Positions 43,874-52,421 of a stretch of DNA of 64,000 bases are shown in pieces. Positions within the stretch are counted from its first letter, which is position 1. The number at the start of each line of letters is the position of its first letter. A program made the position numbers and the translations under genes. Origin of the DNA: JACVRW01 sp963739095 (GTDB lineage: Bacteria > Actinomycetota > Thermoleophilia > Solirubrobacterales > Thermoleophilaceae); contig CAVTZF010000021.1 of the NCBI GenBank assembly GCA_963739095.1, forward strand, positions 62,001 to 126,000, read 5' to 3'. The notes under the pieces were generated by a model. The model saw nothing but the letters and a program-made list of their open reading frames with translations, did no database searches and was not told where the DNA came from.

Positions 43874-45022
43874 CTAGGAGACCCTGAACTCGGTCCAGAC
43901 CTTGTCCCACGCCAGCCGGCCCTCCCCCTTCAGGTTCTCGAACTGCTGACCGTTCTCGAGGTCCTCGGTGGTCACGTTGATCTCAGGGTCGTCCTTGACG
44001 AGGCCCTGGAAGGCCTCGGTCGGAGCGCCCTCGTACGGCATCGGGTAGCCGATCCACTCGACGTTCTGGGCGGCGTGCTCGGGCTGGAGCATCCACTCGA
44101 TGAACAGCAGCGCCGTGCCCGGGTGCTTGGAGTTGACCGGGATGCAGAAGTTGTCGCTGCCGACCGGGATCCCCTCCTTGCACTTCTGGAACTTGAAGTC
44201 CTCGGGGTTGTCGACCGTGTTGCGGATGTTGACGATGTCGCCGTTCCAGAGGTGCTGGATCCAGGCGTTGCCGCTCGTCATGTTCGTGATCGTGTCCGTC
44301 GAGATGCCGCGCAGCTTCGGCTTCAGGTTCACGAGGTAGTCGAGTGACTTCTCGAGCTTGGCCTCGTCGACCTCGTTGAGCGGGTAGCCGTTGACCAGGT
44401 TGGCCATGCCGATGGACTCCTGGTAGTCGTCGAGCAGGAAGCTCTTGTCGTCCGAGTCGACGTCGCCGAGGTCGAGCCACGAGCCGGTCATCCCGGTGAC
44501 CTTGTCGGCGCGGTAGCCGAGACCGGTCGCGTACATCCCGTAGGGCGTGCTGTGCTCGGAGTCCTTGTCGTACCAGGGGTTCGCGAAGTAGTCGTAGACG
44601 GTGTCGATGTTCTTGATCTTGTCCCGGTCGATCCGGCGCACCAGATTGCCCGAGATCAGGCGCTGCACGTACTCACCGCTCGGGAAGATCAGGTCGTAGG
44701 CGATGCCGGCGCGCAGCTTGGCCGTCATCGCCGACATCCCATCGAAGTACGACTCGCGCACCTGCACCCCGTACTTCTTCTCGAAGCCCTTGACGAGCGC
44801 GGGGTCGATGTACTCGGAGTAGTTGAAGTAGAGGAGGTCGCCGTCGACCTTCTTCGCGATCGGCTTCTCCGTGTCTTCCTTGCTGCCGCCGCCCGCGTTC
44901 CCCACGCCGCAGCCGGCGAGCCCGGCGATCAACGCCATCGCCGCGCCGTTCTGCAGCAGGTCCCTGCGGCCGATGCGCCGCTCGAGCGCGCGCCTCAGGC
45001 GTTGCTCGTCGTACTCCTTCAC
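43874..45022 (-). CDS. Polyamine-type ABC transporter binding lipoprotein (PotD-like)
   Basis: A 382-residue extracytoplasmic receptor. The N-terminus has RRIGRRDLLQNGAAMALIAG followed by lipobox LAGC, a Tat-type lipoprotein signal. The mature part has YFNYSEYIDPALVKGFEKKY, YDLIFPSGEYVQRLISGNLV, LFIEWMLQPEHAAQNVEWIG, all PotD/PotF-like. The ligand could be a polyamine or another amine. First gene of the importer operon; a TetR gene lies 25 bases upstream on the same strand. Confidence 0.92.
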   Translation of the reverse strand: MKEYDEQRLRRALERRIGRRDLLQNGAAMALIAGLAGCGVGNAGGGSKEDTEKPIAKKVDGDLLYFNYSEYIDPALVKGFEKKYGVQVRESYFDGMSAMTAKLRAGIAYDLIFPSGEYVQRLISGNLVRRIDRDKIKNIDTVYDYFANPWYDKDSEHSTPYGMYATGLGYRADKVTGMTGSWLDLGDVDSDDKSFLLDDYQESIGMANLVNGYPLNEVDEAKLEKSLDYLVNLKPKLRGISTDTITNMTSGNAWIQHLWNGDIVNIRNTVDNPEDFKFQKCKEGIPVGSDNFCIPVNSKHPGTALLFIEWMLQPEHAAQNVEWIGYPMPYEGAPTEAFQGLVKDDPEINVTTEDLENGQQFENLKGEGRLAWDKVWTEFRVS

Positions 45023-45047
45023 CTCAAGGCCTCCCCCACTCGCGCTT

Positions 45048-45665
45048 TCATGCGGGCGCCTCCACGGCGTCCGGCAACGTGCACCCGAGCTCGCGCTCCG
45101 CCAGCGTCACGGCGAGCTCACGCACACGGCCCGGAGTGACCTCCGCGTCTCGCAGCGCAACCTGCACAGACAATCCGTCGAGTAGCGAGCCCATCAGGAC
45201 GGCGAACCGCTCCGGGTCAGCTGGACCGAACTCGCCGCGCTCCTGACCGTAGCTGACGACGTCGGCAATGGTTCGCCGCCAGCGGGCGTCGAGCTCCGCG
45301 CGCGTCTCGGCGAGCTGCTCGTCGCGCAGCGCCTGTGCCCACAGCTCCATCCACAGCGCCGCGTCGTAGTCGCCCCCGGCGGCACCCCATTCGACGATCA
45401 CTGCCAGGCGCTCGACCGCGCTCTCGATGCCGTCGATGCGCGTCGCCAGATCCTCGTAGAAGCGCTCCTCGGCCGACGTGAGCGCCTCGTTGAGCAACTC
45501 CGCCTTCGACGAGAAGTAGTAGAGCACCGATGGCGCGCTCGTCCCGGCCTCCTTGGCCACGTCGGCAACACGCGCGCCCGTGAGCCCGCGACGCCTGATC
45601 ACGTTCGCGGCGGCCTCGAGCAGCTCAGGCCGGCGCACGTGATCGAGGCGCGGCCTCGGGCTCAT
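45048..45665 (-). CDS. TetR family transcriptional regulator (next to importer)
   Basis: A 205-residue regulator. The HTH is LLEAAANVIRRRGLTGARVA and VAKEAGTSAPSVLYYFSSKA; the rest is a helical ligand domain (LWMELWAQALRDEQLAETRA). ATG 45665 is chosen because GGGAGG lies just upstream, and it is much better than GTG 45734. A perfect dyad 24 bases before the start (45689-45702) is a likely self-regulating operator. It probably controls the Pot-type importer that follows. Confidence 0.92.
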   Translation of the reverse strand: MSPRPRLDHVRRPELLEAAANVIRRRGLTGARVADVAKEAGTSAPSVLYYFSSKAELLNEALTSAEERFYEDLATRIDGIESAVERLAVIVEWGAAGGDYDAALWMELWAQALRDEQLAETRAELDARWRRTIADVVSYGQERGEFGPADPERFAVLMGSLLDGLSVQVALRDAEVTPGRVRELAVTLAERELGCTLPDAVEAPA

Positions 45666-45688
45666 CCGGTCACCCTCCCAGAGTAACT

Positions 45689-45702
45689 TGAACGACGATT
45701 CA
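45689..45702. promoter_or_regulatory. Perfect dyad TGAA-N6-TTCA, likely TetR operator
   Basis: TGAACGACGATTCA has four-base TGAA/TTCA ends that are inverted copies, and the central CGACGA is near-symmetric (the reverse complement is TGAATCGTCGTTCA). It lies 24 bases upstream of the first TetR start, where it could block transcription of TetR and the importer. The span of 14 bases equals that of the TGACT dyads at 32157, 35822 and 47506, but the half-sites differ. Confidence 0.55.
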
Positions 45703-45730
45703 GGAAACCTATCCGCCCGGACGCCGGGCG

Positions 45731-46384
45731 TCAAGTTCCCGTTTCGGCACGAGCGCGTACGCGCTGGCCGCCGAGCGGCGGCGGCGGCTCGTCCGGAAGC
45801 CCGAGCTCGTCGGCGAGCCCGGCCCAGACTTCACGGCGGGCGTGCTCGATGTCGAGGTCCCCGATCAGCACGCGCGCGCCGTAGCCGTCGGCGAGCGCGA
45901 TGAGCCGGTCGGCCATCCGAACGGGGTCCGCGTCCGCCTTGAACGCGCCTTCGCTGATCCCTGCCGCGATCCCCTGCGCGACCCAGTCGCGCATGCGCCC
46001 GTATAGGCGCTCGCCGGTCGGGCGCATCTCCGGATGGCGCGCGGCGCGCAGCCACAGCTCGACGTACAGGATCCAGTCCTTCCGCAGGTGGCCCGGGTAG
46101 GGCAGGAACTGGTCGATCTCGCCCGCGAGCCGCTCGAAGTGGTCGGATGCCTCTCCCTCTCCCTCGCCGATGCGCACGTCTCCGGTCAGCTCGTACGAGT
46201 ACTCGAGCGCCTCGGCCAGCAGCGCCTCGCGCGTCTCGAAGTGGTAATGGACGAGCGACGTCGAGACGCCCGCTTGGGTGGCCACGCGCGCGATGCGCAT
46301 GTCGTCTATGCCGTCCGTCGCGATTCGGTCGACCGCCGCGGCCAGGATCCGCTCCCGTGCGCCGCGTTCGGGAGGGTCGCTCAC
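45731..46384 (-). CDS. TetR family transcriptional regulator (next to Rieske gene)
   Basis: A 217-residue regulator with HTH ILAAAVDRIATDGIDDMRIA and VATQAGVSTSLVHYHFETRE, plus a BetI-like C-terminal domain (YPGHLRKDWILYVELWLRAA). BetI controls choline/betaine genes, which suits the region. GTG 46384 overlaps the stop of the Rieske oxygenase as GTGA, so it is made from the Rieske transcript. It is the best candidate to bind the TGACT elements, though this is inference. Confidence 0.92.
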   Translation of the reverse strand: MSDPPERGARERILAAAVDRIATDGIDDMRIARVATQAGVSTSLVHYHFETREALLAEALEYSYELTGDVRIGEGEGEASDHFERLAGEIDQFLPYPGHLRKDWILYVELWLRAARHPEMRPTGERLYGRMRDWVAQGIAAGISEGAFKADADPVRMADRLIALADGYGARVLIGDLDIEHARREVWAGLADELGLPDEPPPPLGGQRVRARAETGT

Positions 46385-47496
46385 CCGTCCTCGCCGAGGT
46401 CGGCGCGGATCCGGTCCGCGAACCAGCCCACCGCTGCCTCGCGCCGCGACAGCGGGCCCGGCTCGAAGCCATGCGTTGCGATGCCGGCCTGCTGGTTCGC
46501 CACGAGGTCGACGTCCTCGTCGCTGACCAGCTCGTTGATCCTGCGGTTCGCGAGCCGCACGGCGCGCGTCTTCACGCTCCCGCCCCGCGGCTGCAGCGTC
46601 ATGGCGACGTCCTGGGTCGCGCCGGTGCCCTTCGGCAGGATCTGCCAGATCCCGATCTGGTCCGGATAGAGGTCGATCGTCGTGTTCGGATAGATCAGGA
46701 TGAAGCGCCAGACGCGCGCGTCCTCGGGACCCAGCCCTGGCATCGGCTCGACGAGCCGCTGGTAGGTCCGCTCGAGGAAGTTGCCTGACGGCTTCTCGCG
46801 CATTGGCGCGTCGAACCACACCCAGTTGTCGAACAGCTCGACGTCGTAGTTCTTGTAGTCGAGCAGCCGCATCAGGCCGGGATGGCCGACGGGCACGTGG
46901 TAGCCCTCGAGGTAGTTGTCGATGACGATCTTCCAGTTGGCCGGCTGGCTCGTCCCCTTCTCGACGACGGGCATGAGGCTCTCGAAGCCGTAGCGGGCAA
47001 GCCGTTCCGGGAGGCCGGCGACCTGCTCGGCGAGCGGCGTGGCGTGGATGTCGAGGTTGACGAACACGAGCCCGAGCAGGACCTCGACGCGCGCGGGGAA
47101 GAGCCCGAGCGCCGACTTGTCGAGGCCGGGGATCTGGCGCCCCTCGGGCACGCCGATCAGCTCGCCGTCCATGCGGTAGGTCCAGCCGTGGTAGCGGCAG
47201 CGAATTGCCTTCTTGCACTCGCCCGAGCCGCTCAGGAGACGCGAGCCGCGGTGCCGGCAGACGTTTCGGAAGGCGCGCAGCTCGCCCTCGTCGTCGCGGA
47301 CGACGAGCACCGGCTGGGTACCCGCGTTGGCGGTCAGGTAGGTCCCGGGACCCGGCAGCTGTGAGACGTGGCCGGCGAACTGCCAGGTGCGTGAGAAGAT
47401 GCGCTCGTCCTCGAGCTGCAGGACCTCGGGATCGAGGTAGAGATGCGGCGAGAGCGCGGGCGAGACGGGCGCTGGAGCGGTCTTCGATGAGGCCAT
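46381..47496 (-). CDS. Rieske non-heme iron oxygenase, alpha subunit
   Basis: A 371-residue oxygenase component. The Rieske [2Fe-2S] ligands are Cys80, His82, Cys100 and His103 (CRHRGS... CRYHGW). The catalytic iron site is DNYLEGYHVPVGHPGL with His200 and His205. The family hydroxylates or N-demethylates substrates using a separate reductase, which is not encoded nearby. The gene neighbourhood points to an N-methylated amine or betaine as substrate. ATG 47496 is preceded by AGGA and lies 9 bases from promoter copy C. Confidence 0.92.
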   Translation of the reverse strand: MASSKTAPAPVSPALSPHLYLDPEVLQLEDERIFSRTWQFAGHVSQLPGPGTYLTANAGTQPVLVVRDDEGELRAFRNVCRHRGSRLLSGSGECKKAIRCRYHGWTYRMDGELIGVPEGRQIPGLDKSALGLFPARVEVLLGLVFVNLDIHATPLAEQVAGLPERLARYGFESLMPVVEKGTSQPANWKIVIDNYLEGYHVPVGHPGLMRLLDYKNYDVELFDNWVWFDAPMREKPSGNFLERTYQRLVEPMPGLGPEDARVWRFILIYPNTTIDLYPDQIGIWQILPKGTGATQDVAMTLQPRGGSVKTRAVRLANRRINELVSDEDVDLVANQQAGIATHGFEPGPLSRREAAVGWFADRIRADLGEDG

Positions 47497-47504
47497 TAGC
47501 AATC

Positions 47505-47534
47505 CTGACTTTGTGATCAGTCGCATGATATCAT
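47505..47534. promoter_or_regulatory. Sigma70-like promoter with embedded operator, copy C
   Basis: CTGACT (47505-47510), an 18-base spacer and TATCAT (47529-47534) repeat the geometry of copy B. The embedded TGACTTTGTGATCA differs from the perfect dyad by one half-site base. ATGATATCAT (47525-47534) is a perfect palindrome, so a -10 box can be read on both strands. It lies between the divergent Rieske gene and the acyl-CoA dehydrogenase operon and may control both. Confidence 0.75.
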
Positions 47535-47540
47535 GGCCCC

Positions 47541-47891
47541 TTGGGTCCACTGGGAGCCCGCCACGTATGGCTGTCACTGACGCCTGAGCCCGAGCGCGAG
47601 CTCCCCGTAGCGATTGCCACGCTACGCGCGGGCGGCCCGCCGCCCGCGGAACTGGTGGAGCGAGAGATCGCGCGTGTCGAGCGACTGGTCACCCATGGCA
47701 GCCGCCGGCGGTGGCGGGCCTACCTGACCGAGACGGCGGGTCTGGCCCAGGCCGCTGAGGGCAACGAGGCGCTCGCCGAGGCGCGCGCCGCGATCGACGA
47801 GATTCTCGAGAACCACGACAATCTGGCCCTCGGCCTCGCCAAGCGGCGCAGGCGAGGAACGCCGAAGCGAGACACCGGAGAAAGCCCATGA
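47541..47891 (+). CDS. Small helical hypothetical protein leading the acyl-CoA operon
   Basis: A protein of up to 116 residues, helical and charged (ELVEREIARVERLVTHGSRR, then NEALAEARAAIDEILENHDN), with no recognised family. The only start that uses the whole frame is TTG 47541, which coincides with the predicted transcription start of promoter copy C; translation may be leaderless. The stop overlaps the acyl-CoA dehydrogenase start (ATGA), so it is probably real and coupled. Confidence 0.55.
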   Translation: MGPLGARHVWLSLTPEPERELPVAIATLRAGGPPPAELVEREIARVERLVTHGSRRRWRAYLTETAGLAQAAEGNEALAEARAAIDEILENHDNLALGLAKRRRRGTPKRDTGESP

Positions 47892-49084
47892 CCGTAACCC
47901 CAGCCGCGCCCCCGTCAGCGGACGGCTTCACCCCCGAGCAGGTCGACCTGCAACAGCGTGCGCGCCGCTTCGTCGACGAGGTGCTGATCCCCAACGAGGA
48001 GCTCGCCGAGCGAAACGGCGGGCGGCTGCCCGAGGAGCTGATCCAGCGCATCAAGCGCGAGGCGATCGCGGCCGGCCTGTCCGGAGGTCTGCACGCGCGC
48101 GAGCACGGCGGCCAGGGCTGGTCGATCACCGATTGGTTCCTGGTCGAGGAGCAGCTCGGCCGCTCCACCAACGCGCTGTCCTGGTACATCCCGAACGCCT
48201 ACAACGTGCTGGCGAGCGGCACGCCCGAGCAGATCGAGCGCTACCTGCGGCCCGCGCTGCGCGGTGAGCTGCACGACGCGTACGCGGTCACCGAGGCCGA
48301 GGCCGGCTCGGATCCGTCCGGGATCGCGACGAGCGCGCGCAAGACCGACGCCGGCTGGGTGATCGACGGCGAGAAGTGGTTCGTGACCACCGGCGACATC
48401 GCGTCCGTTTACATCGTGATGGCGAACGCGATCGTCGACGGCGAGCAGCTCGGCACGCTCTTCCTCGTCGACCGCGGGCTCGACGGCATCGAGGTCGTCG
48501 ACGACCCGCCCTTCACGCACACGTATCCGCACGGCCACCCGACGATCCGCTTCAACGGTGTCGAGGTGGCCGACGACGCGGTCATCGGAGGGCTCGGCGG
48601 CGGCGACGAGCTGCAGCGCCACTGGTTCACCGAGGAGCGGCTCGGGATCGCCGCGCGCGGCGTGGGCTCGATGTGGCGCCTGCTCGAGGACACGACCGCC
48701 TGGGCGCTCGAGCGCGAGCAGGGCGGCAGCCGCATCATGGACTACCAGGGCGTCTCCTTCCCGCTCGCCGACTCGGCCGCGGACGCCGCGGCCGGCCGCC
48801 TGCTGACGCTTGAGGTCGCCCGGCTCGCCGACGCCGGCGCCGACCCGAAGCTCGTGCACGCCAAGGCCTCGATGGCGAAGCTGTTCGTGAGCGAGGCCGC
48901 CTGCCGCTGCGCCGACCGCTGCGTGCAGATCTTCGGCGGCCGCGGCTACATGCGGACGAACGTCGCGGAGCGCTTCCTGCGCGAGCTGCGGGTCGACCGG
49001 ATCTGGGAGGGCACCAGCGAGATCCAGCGCCTGATCATCGCCCGCGCGCTCGAGCGCCGCGGCGTGGAGCGGACACTGCACTAG
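47888..49084 (+). CDS. Acyl-CoA dehydrogenase
   Basis: A 398-residue FAD enzyme that introduces a 2,3-double bond in an acyl-CoA. Domains run N-terminal helical, beta (YAVTEAEAGSDPSGIATSAR, GEKWFVTTGDIASVYIVMAN) and C-terminal helical with CVQIFGGRGYMRTNVAERFL and WEGTSEIQRLIIARAL. Together with the CaiD-like hydratase it could form a CaiA/CaiD-like pair acting on a betaine-type acyl-CoA. Next gene begins 4 bases after its stop. Confidence 0.94.
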   Translation: MTVTPAAPPSADGFTPEQVDLQQRARRFVDEVLIPNEELAERNGGRLPEELIQRIKREAIAAGLSGGLHAREHGGQGWSITDWFLVEEQLGRSTNALSWYIPNAYNVLASGTPEQIERYLRPALRGELHDAYAVTEAEAGSDPSGIATSARKTDAGWVIDGEKWFVTTGDIASVYIVMANAIVDGEQLGTLFLVDRGLDGIEVVDDPPFTHTYPHGHPTIRFNGVEVADDAVIGGLGGGDELQRHWFTEERLGIAARGVGSMWRLLEDTTAWALEREQGGSRIMDYQGVSFPLADSAADAAAGRLLTLEVARLADAGADPKLVHAKASMAKLFVSEAACRCADRCVQIFGGRGYMRTNVAERFLRELRVDRIWEGTSEIQRLIIARALERRGVERTLH

Positions 49085-49087
49085 CCG

Positions 49088-51187
49088 GTGGACGTCTCAC
49101 GGCTACTGCATCCGCGCACGGTCGCGGTCGTCGGCGCCACGGAGCGGCCGGGCTCGTACGCGGGTCAGACGCTGCTCAACCTGAAGATGGCCGGCTACCG
49201 CGGCGAGGTCTGGGGCGTCAACCCGCGCCGCACCTCGGTCTACGGGCTGCCCTGCTTCCCGTCGCTGGCGGCGTGCCCGTCGCCGCCCGACGCTGTCGTG
49301 GTGGCGATCCCGGCAGCCGGCGTCGTCGACGTCGTCAAGGAGGCGGGCGCGCTCGGCTGCGGCGGGGCGGTGGTCTATGGGGCCGGCTTCGGCGAGATCG
49401 CGGGGGGCGCTGCGCGCGAGGCCGAGCTCGCGGCGGTGGCGGCCGCTCATGACCTGCCGATCTGCGGGCCGAACGGGAACGGCATCGTGGCCCTGCACGA
49501 GCGCGCGCCGCTCTGGGGGGATGCCATGCGGCCGTTCGAGGCCGGCCGCGTGGCGCTCGTCTCGCAGAGCGGCAACTTCGCCGTCAACGCGCTCACTGCG
49601 AACCGCGGCCTGCGCCTCCACACGGTGATCTCCTGCGGGAACTCGGTGGCGCTCGACCCGGCAGCCTGGGTGGCCGAGCTCGCCGCGGAGGAGGGGGTCG
49701 GCTCGATTGCGCTCTACGTCGAGGGGGACGGGGACGGCGGCCACCTGTGCGAAGCGCTCGCCCGCTGTGCCGAGCACGGCGTCGGCGTCGCGGTGCTCAA
49801 GGTGGGAAGCTCGGCCGCGGGCTCGGCCGCGGCGGCCGCCCACACGGGCGCGCTCGCGGGCGACCAGCGCATCTACCGCGCGCTGGTCGAGGAGGCGGGC
49901 GGCGCCTGGGCGAGGGACTTCCACGAACTGCTCGAACTGGCCAAGGGCCTTGCCGTTCCTGGTGCGCGGCGCGCGACCAGCGGCCTCGCCGTGCTCACCT
50001 GCTCCGGCGGCGACTCCGCGATGGCGGCGGACGAGTGCGAGCGGATCGGCATCCCGCTCCCCGCCCCCGCTCCCGCGACCCGCGAGCGTCTGCGCGAGCT
50101 CCTGCCGGAGGCGGCCACGATCGCGAATCCGCTCGACTACACGGCGCTCCTCTGGGGCGACAGGGAGCGGTTGCGCGAATTGGTAGTGACGGCCGGCGAT
50201 GACCCTCAGGTCGGGCGCGTGCTCGTCCTCTACGACCAGCCCGCCGGCCTCGAGGGGGCAATCGAGGAGTCCTGGGCCGCCGTGCGCGAGGCAATCCGTG
50301 ACGGCGCGCGCGACAGCTCGGTGCCCGTGATGGTGGCCTCGACGCTTCCCGAGCTGCTCGACGACGTAGCCGGCGCCCGCTTCGCGGAAGCGGGCATCCC
50401 GGCAATATCGGGTCTGCGCAGCGGGCTCGCTGTCGCGGCCGCCCTGGAGCGGCCCCCCGGCGATCCGGCGCGGTTGCGAGAGATCGGCGCCGCCGCTCTC
50501 CGCGGCGGCGGGAACGGCGACGGCTGGCTCTCCGAGCACGACACCAAGCAGCTGCTGCGCGAGCGCGGCCTGCCTGTCGTGGAGGGCCGACTCGTCGCCG
50601 ACGCCGACGACGCCGTCGCGGCGCTCGCCGAGCTCGGCGGCCACGCCGCGGCGAAGCTCGCCGCAACGTCGCTGCAGCACAAGTCGGACATCGGGGCGCT
50701 CGCGCTCGACATCCGCGACCCCGCCGCAATGCGCGAGGCGCACGACCGGCTGATGGAGCTCGCCGTCCCGGGCGCGGCCGTGCTCGTCGAGCGGATGGCC
50801 GAGCCGGGTGCCGAGCTGCTCGTCTCGGCGCGTGCCGACGGCGTCGTCCCTGCGCTCGTGATCGCGGCCGGCGGGCTCTGGACCGAGCTGCTCGGCGATG
50901 CCGCGTTGATCCCGCTGCCCGCCTCGCCCGAGCGCGTCGAGCGGGCGATCCGGGAGCTCCGGACGGCACCGCTGTTCACAGGTGGCCGGGGCAGGCCGCC
51001 CCTCGACGTGGCGGCGGCCGCGCGGCTGGCGGCTGCCACCGGCGAGCTGCTGCTCGACTCACGCCTCGCGCTCATCGAGCTCAACCCGGTGTTCGTGCAC
51101 GAGCACGGCGTCACGGTCGTCGACGCGGCCGCGGCAGGCCCGGAGCAGCCGGCTCGGCCGGCTGCGCGGGGATCGGATTCGGGTTGA
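49088..51187 (+). CDS. ADP-forming acyl-CoA synthetase (fused alpha-beta)
   Basis: A 699-residue enzyme of the acetate-CoA ligase (ADP-forming) type: CoA-binding Rossmann domain (VAVVGATERPGSYAGQTLLN), two succinyl-CoA-ligase-like domains (VSQSGNFAVNALTANRGL; AAAAHTGALAGDQRIYRALV with the phospho-His) and a C-terminal ATP-grasp domain (KLAATSLQHKSDIGALALDI). It can activate an organic acid to its CoA ester, here presumably the substrate of the downstream dehydrogenase and hydratase. GTG 49088. It overlaps the amine oxidase start as TTGA. Confidence 0.92.
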   Translation: MDVSRLLHPRTVAVVGATERPGSYAGQTLLNLKMAGYRGEVWGVNPRRTSVYGLPCFPSLAACPSPPDAVVVAIPAAGVVDVVKEAGALGCGGAVVYGAGFGEIAGGAAREAELAAVAAAHDLPICGPNGNGIVALHERAPLWGDAMRPFEAGRVALVSQSGNFAVNALTANRGLRLHTVISCGNSVALDPAAWVAELAAEEGVGSIALYVEGDGDGGHLCEALARCAEHGVGVAVLKVGSSAAGSAAAAAHTGALAGDQRIYRALVEEAGGAWARDFHELLELAKGLAVPGARRATSGLAVLTCSGGDSAMAADECERIGIPLPAPAPATRERLRELLPEAATIANPLDYTALLWGDRERLRELVVTAGDDPQVGRVLVLYDQPAGLEGAIEESWAAVREAIRDGARDSSVPVMVASTLPELLDDVAGARFAEAGIPAISGLRSGLAVAAALERPPGDPARLREIGAAALRGGGNGDGWLSEHDTKQLLRERGLPVVEGRLVADADDAVAALAELGGHAAAKLAATSLQHKSDIGALALDIRDPAAMREAHDRLMELAVPGAAVLVERMAEPGAELLVSARADGVVPALVIAAGGLWTELLGDAALIPLPASPERVERAIRELRTAPLFTGGRGRPPLDVAAAARLAAATGELLLDSRLALIELNPVFVHEHGVTVVDAAAAGPEQPARPAARGSDSG

Positions 51188-52383
51188 AGGTCGCCGTCGC
51201 GGGCGCCGGGCTCGCCGGCCTGAGCGCCGCCGACGAGCTGCGCCGGGCGGGCGTCGAGGTCGTGGTGCTGGAGGCGCGCGATCGTGTCGGCGGGCGCGTG
51301 TGGTCGCGCGAGCTCGACAACGGCGCGGTTGTCGAGATGGGCGCGGAGTACGTCCTGCCCGGCAACACGGCGGTCCGCGAGCTGGCGGCGCGGCTCGGGC
51401 TCGAGCTGTGCGACAAGGGCATGGCGTATGGGCGCCGCGAGCCGCGCGGCGGCACACCGACGACGCATGAGGAGATGGCGGCGGCGGTGCCGGCGATCGA
51501 GAGGGCCCTCGACGGCGCGCCGGCGGAGCTGAGCGCGCAGGAGTTCCTCGACGGCCTCGACATCGACGCGGGAGTGCGCGAGGCGCTCCTGGCCCGCGTG
51601 GAGATCTCGAGTGCAAGCCCGGCCGCCGAGGTCGCCGCGCGCGATCTCGCCGGCATCGCGCACGTCGACGAGGAGCCCGCGCCGAGCGTGGCCGGCGGCA
51701 ACCAGGGGCTCGCGCTGGCCCTCGCGGCGCTCCTCGGCGACGCCGTGAGGCTCGGCTCGCCGGTCGAGCGGATCGAGTGGCGCGACGGAGGAGTGCGGGT
51801 GCGCGCGGGCGGCGGGGAGCTCGACGCGGACGCGTGCGTCGTGGCCGTCCCGGCCGGCGTGCTCGGCCGGATCAGCTTCGAGCCCGCGCTGCCCCGGGCC
51901 CATACCGCCGCCTTCGCGGCGGTCCGCTACGGCGACGCCGCGAAGCTGTTCGTCCCGCTCAGCGCACCGGCGCGGGCCAGCGCCGTGATGTCGGTGCCCG
52001 AGCGCTACTGGACCTGGACGGCCCGCGGCGCAGGCGGCGAGGTCCAGCCGGTCGTCAGCGCCTTCGCCGGCTCGGCGCCCGCGCTCGAGCGGCTCGAGCT
52101 GGCGCGCGGCCCGGAGCGCTGGCTCGACTCGCTCACGCGGCTGCGCGGCGACCTCTCGCTCGACCCGGCGGGCGTCCTCCTATCCACATGGGCCGACGAT
52201 CCCTGGGTGCGGGCCGCCTATTCCACCTCGGCCCCGCCGGAGCTGGCCGAGCTCGCCGCCGTGCCGCTTGGCCCGCTGGCCTTCGCGGGCGAGCACCTGG
52301 GCGGCGTGCATGCCGCGCTGATGGAGGGTGCGATCCGCTCGGGTGCGGCGGCGGCGCGGGCGCTGCTCGGGCGCGCCGCCTGA
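51184..52383 (+). CDS. Flavin monoamine oxidase family protein
   Basis: A 399-residue FAD oxidase: VAVAGAGLAGLSAADELRRA, VVVLEARDRVGGRVWSRELD, VEMGAEYVLPGN, and the C-terminal LGPLAFAGEHLGGVHAALMEGAIRSG-type FAD loop. It would oxidise a primary or secondary amine to an imine with release of H2O2. TTG 51184 overlaps the synthetase stop. A second, similar oxidase 16 kb upstream carries an amber codon, so this copy may be the working one. Confidence 0.9.
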   Translation: MKVAVAGAGLAGLSAADELRRAGVEVVVLEARDRVGGRVWSRELDNGAVVEMGAEYVLPGNTAVRELAARLGLELCDKGMAYGRREPRGGTPTTHEEMAAAVPAIERALDGAPAELSAQEFLDGLDIDAGVREALLARVEISSASPAAEVAARDLAGIAHVDEEPAPSVAGGNQGLALALAALLGDAVRLGSPVERIEWRDGGVRVRAGGGELDADACVVAVPAGVLGRISFEPALPRAHTAAFAAVRYGDAAKLFVPLSAPARASAVMSVPERYWTWTARGAGGEVQPVVSAFAGSAPALERLELARGPERWLDSLTRLRGDLSLDPAGVLLSTWADDPWVRAAYSTSAPPELAELAAVPLGPLAFAGEHLGGVHAALMEGAIRSGAAAARALLGRAA

Positions 52384-52421
52384 GCGCGGCTCCATCCGGC
52401 GCACAGGCTTTGCTCTCACGG

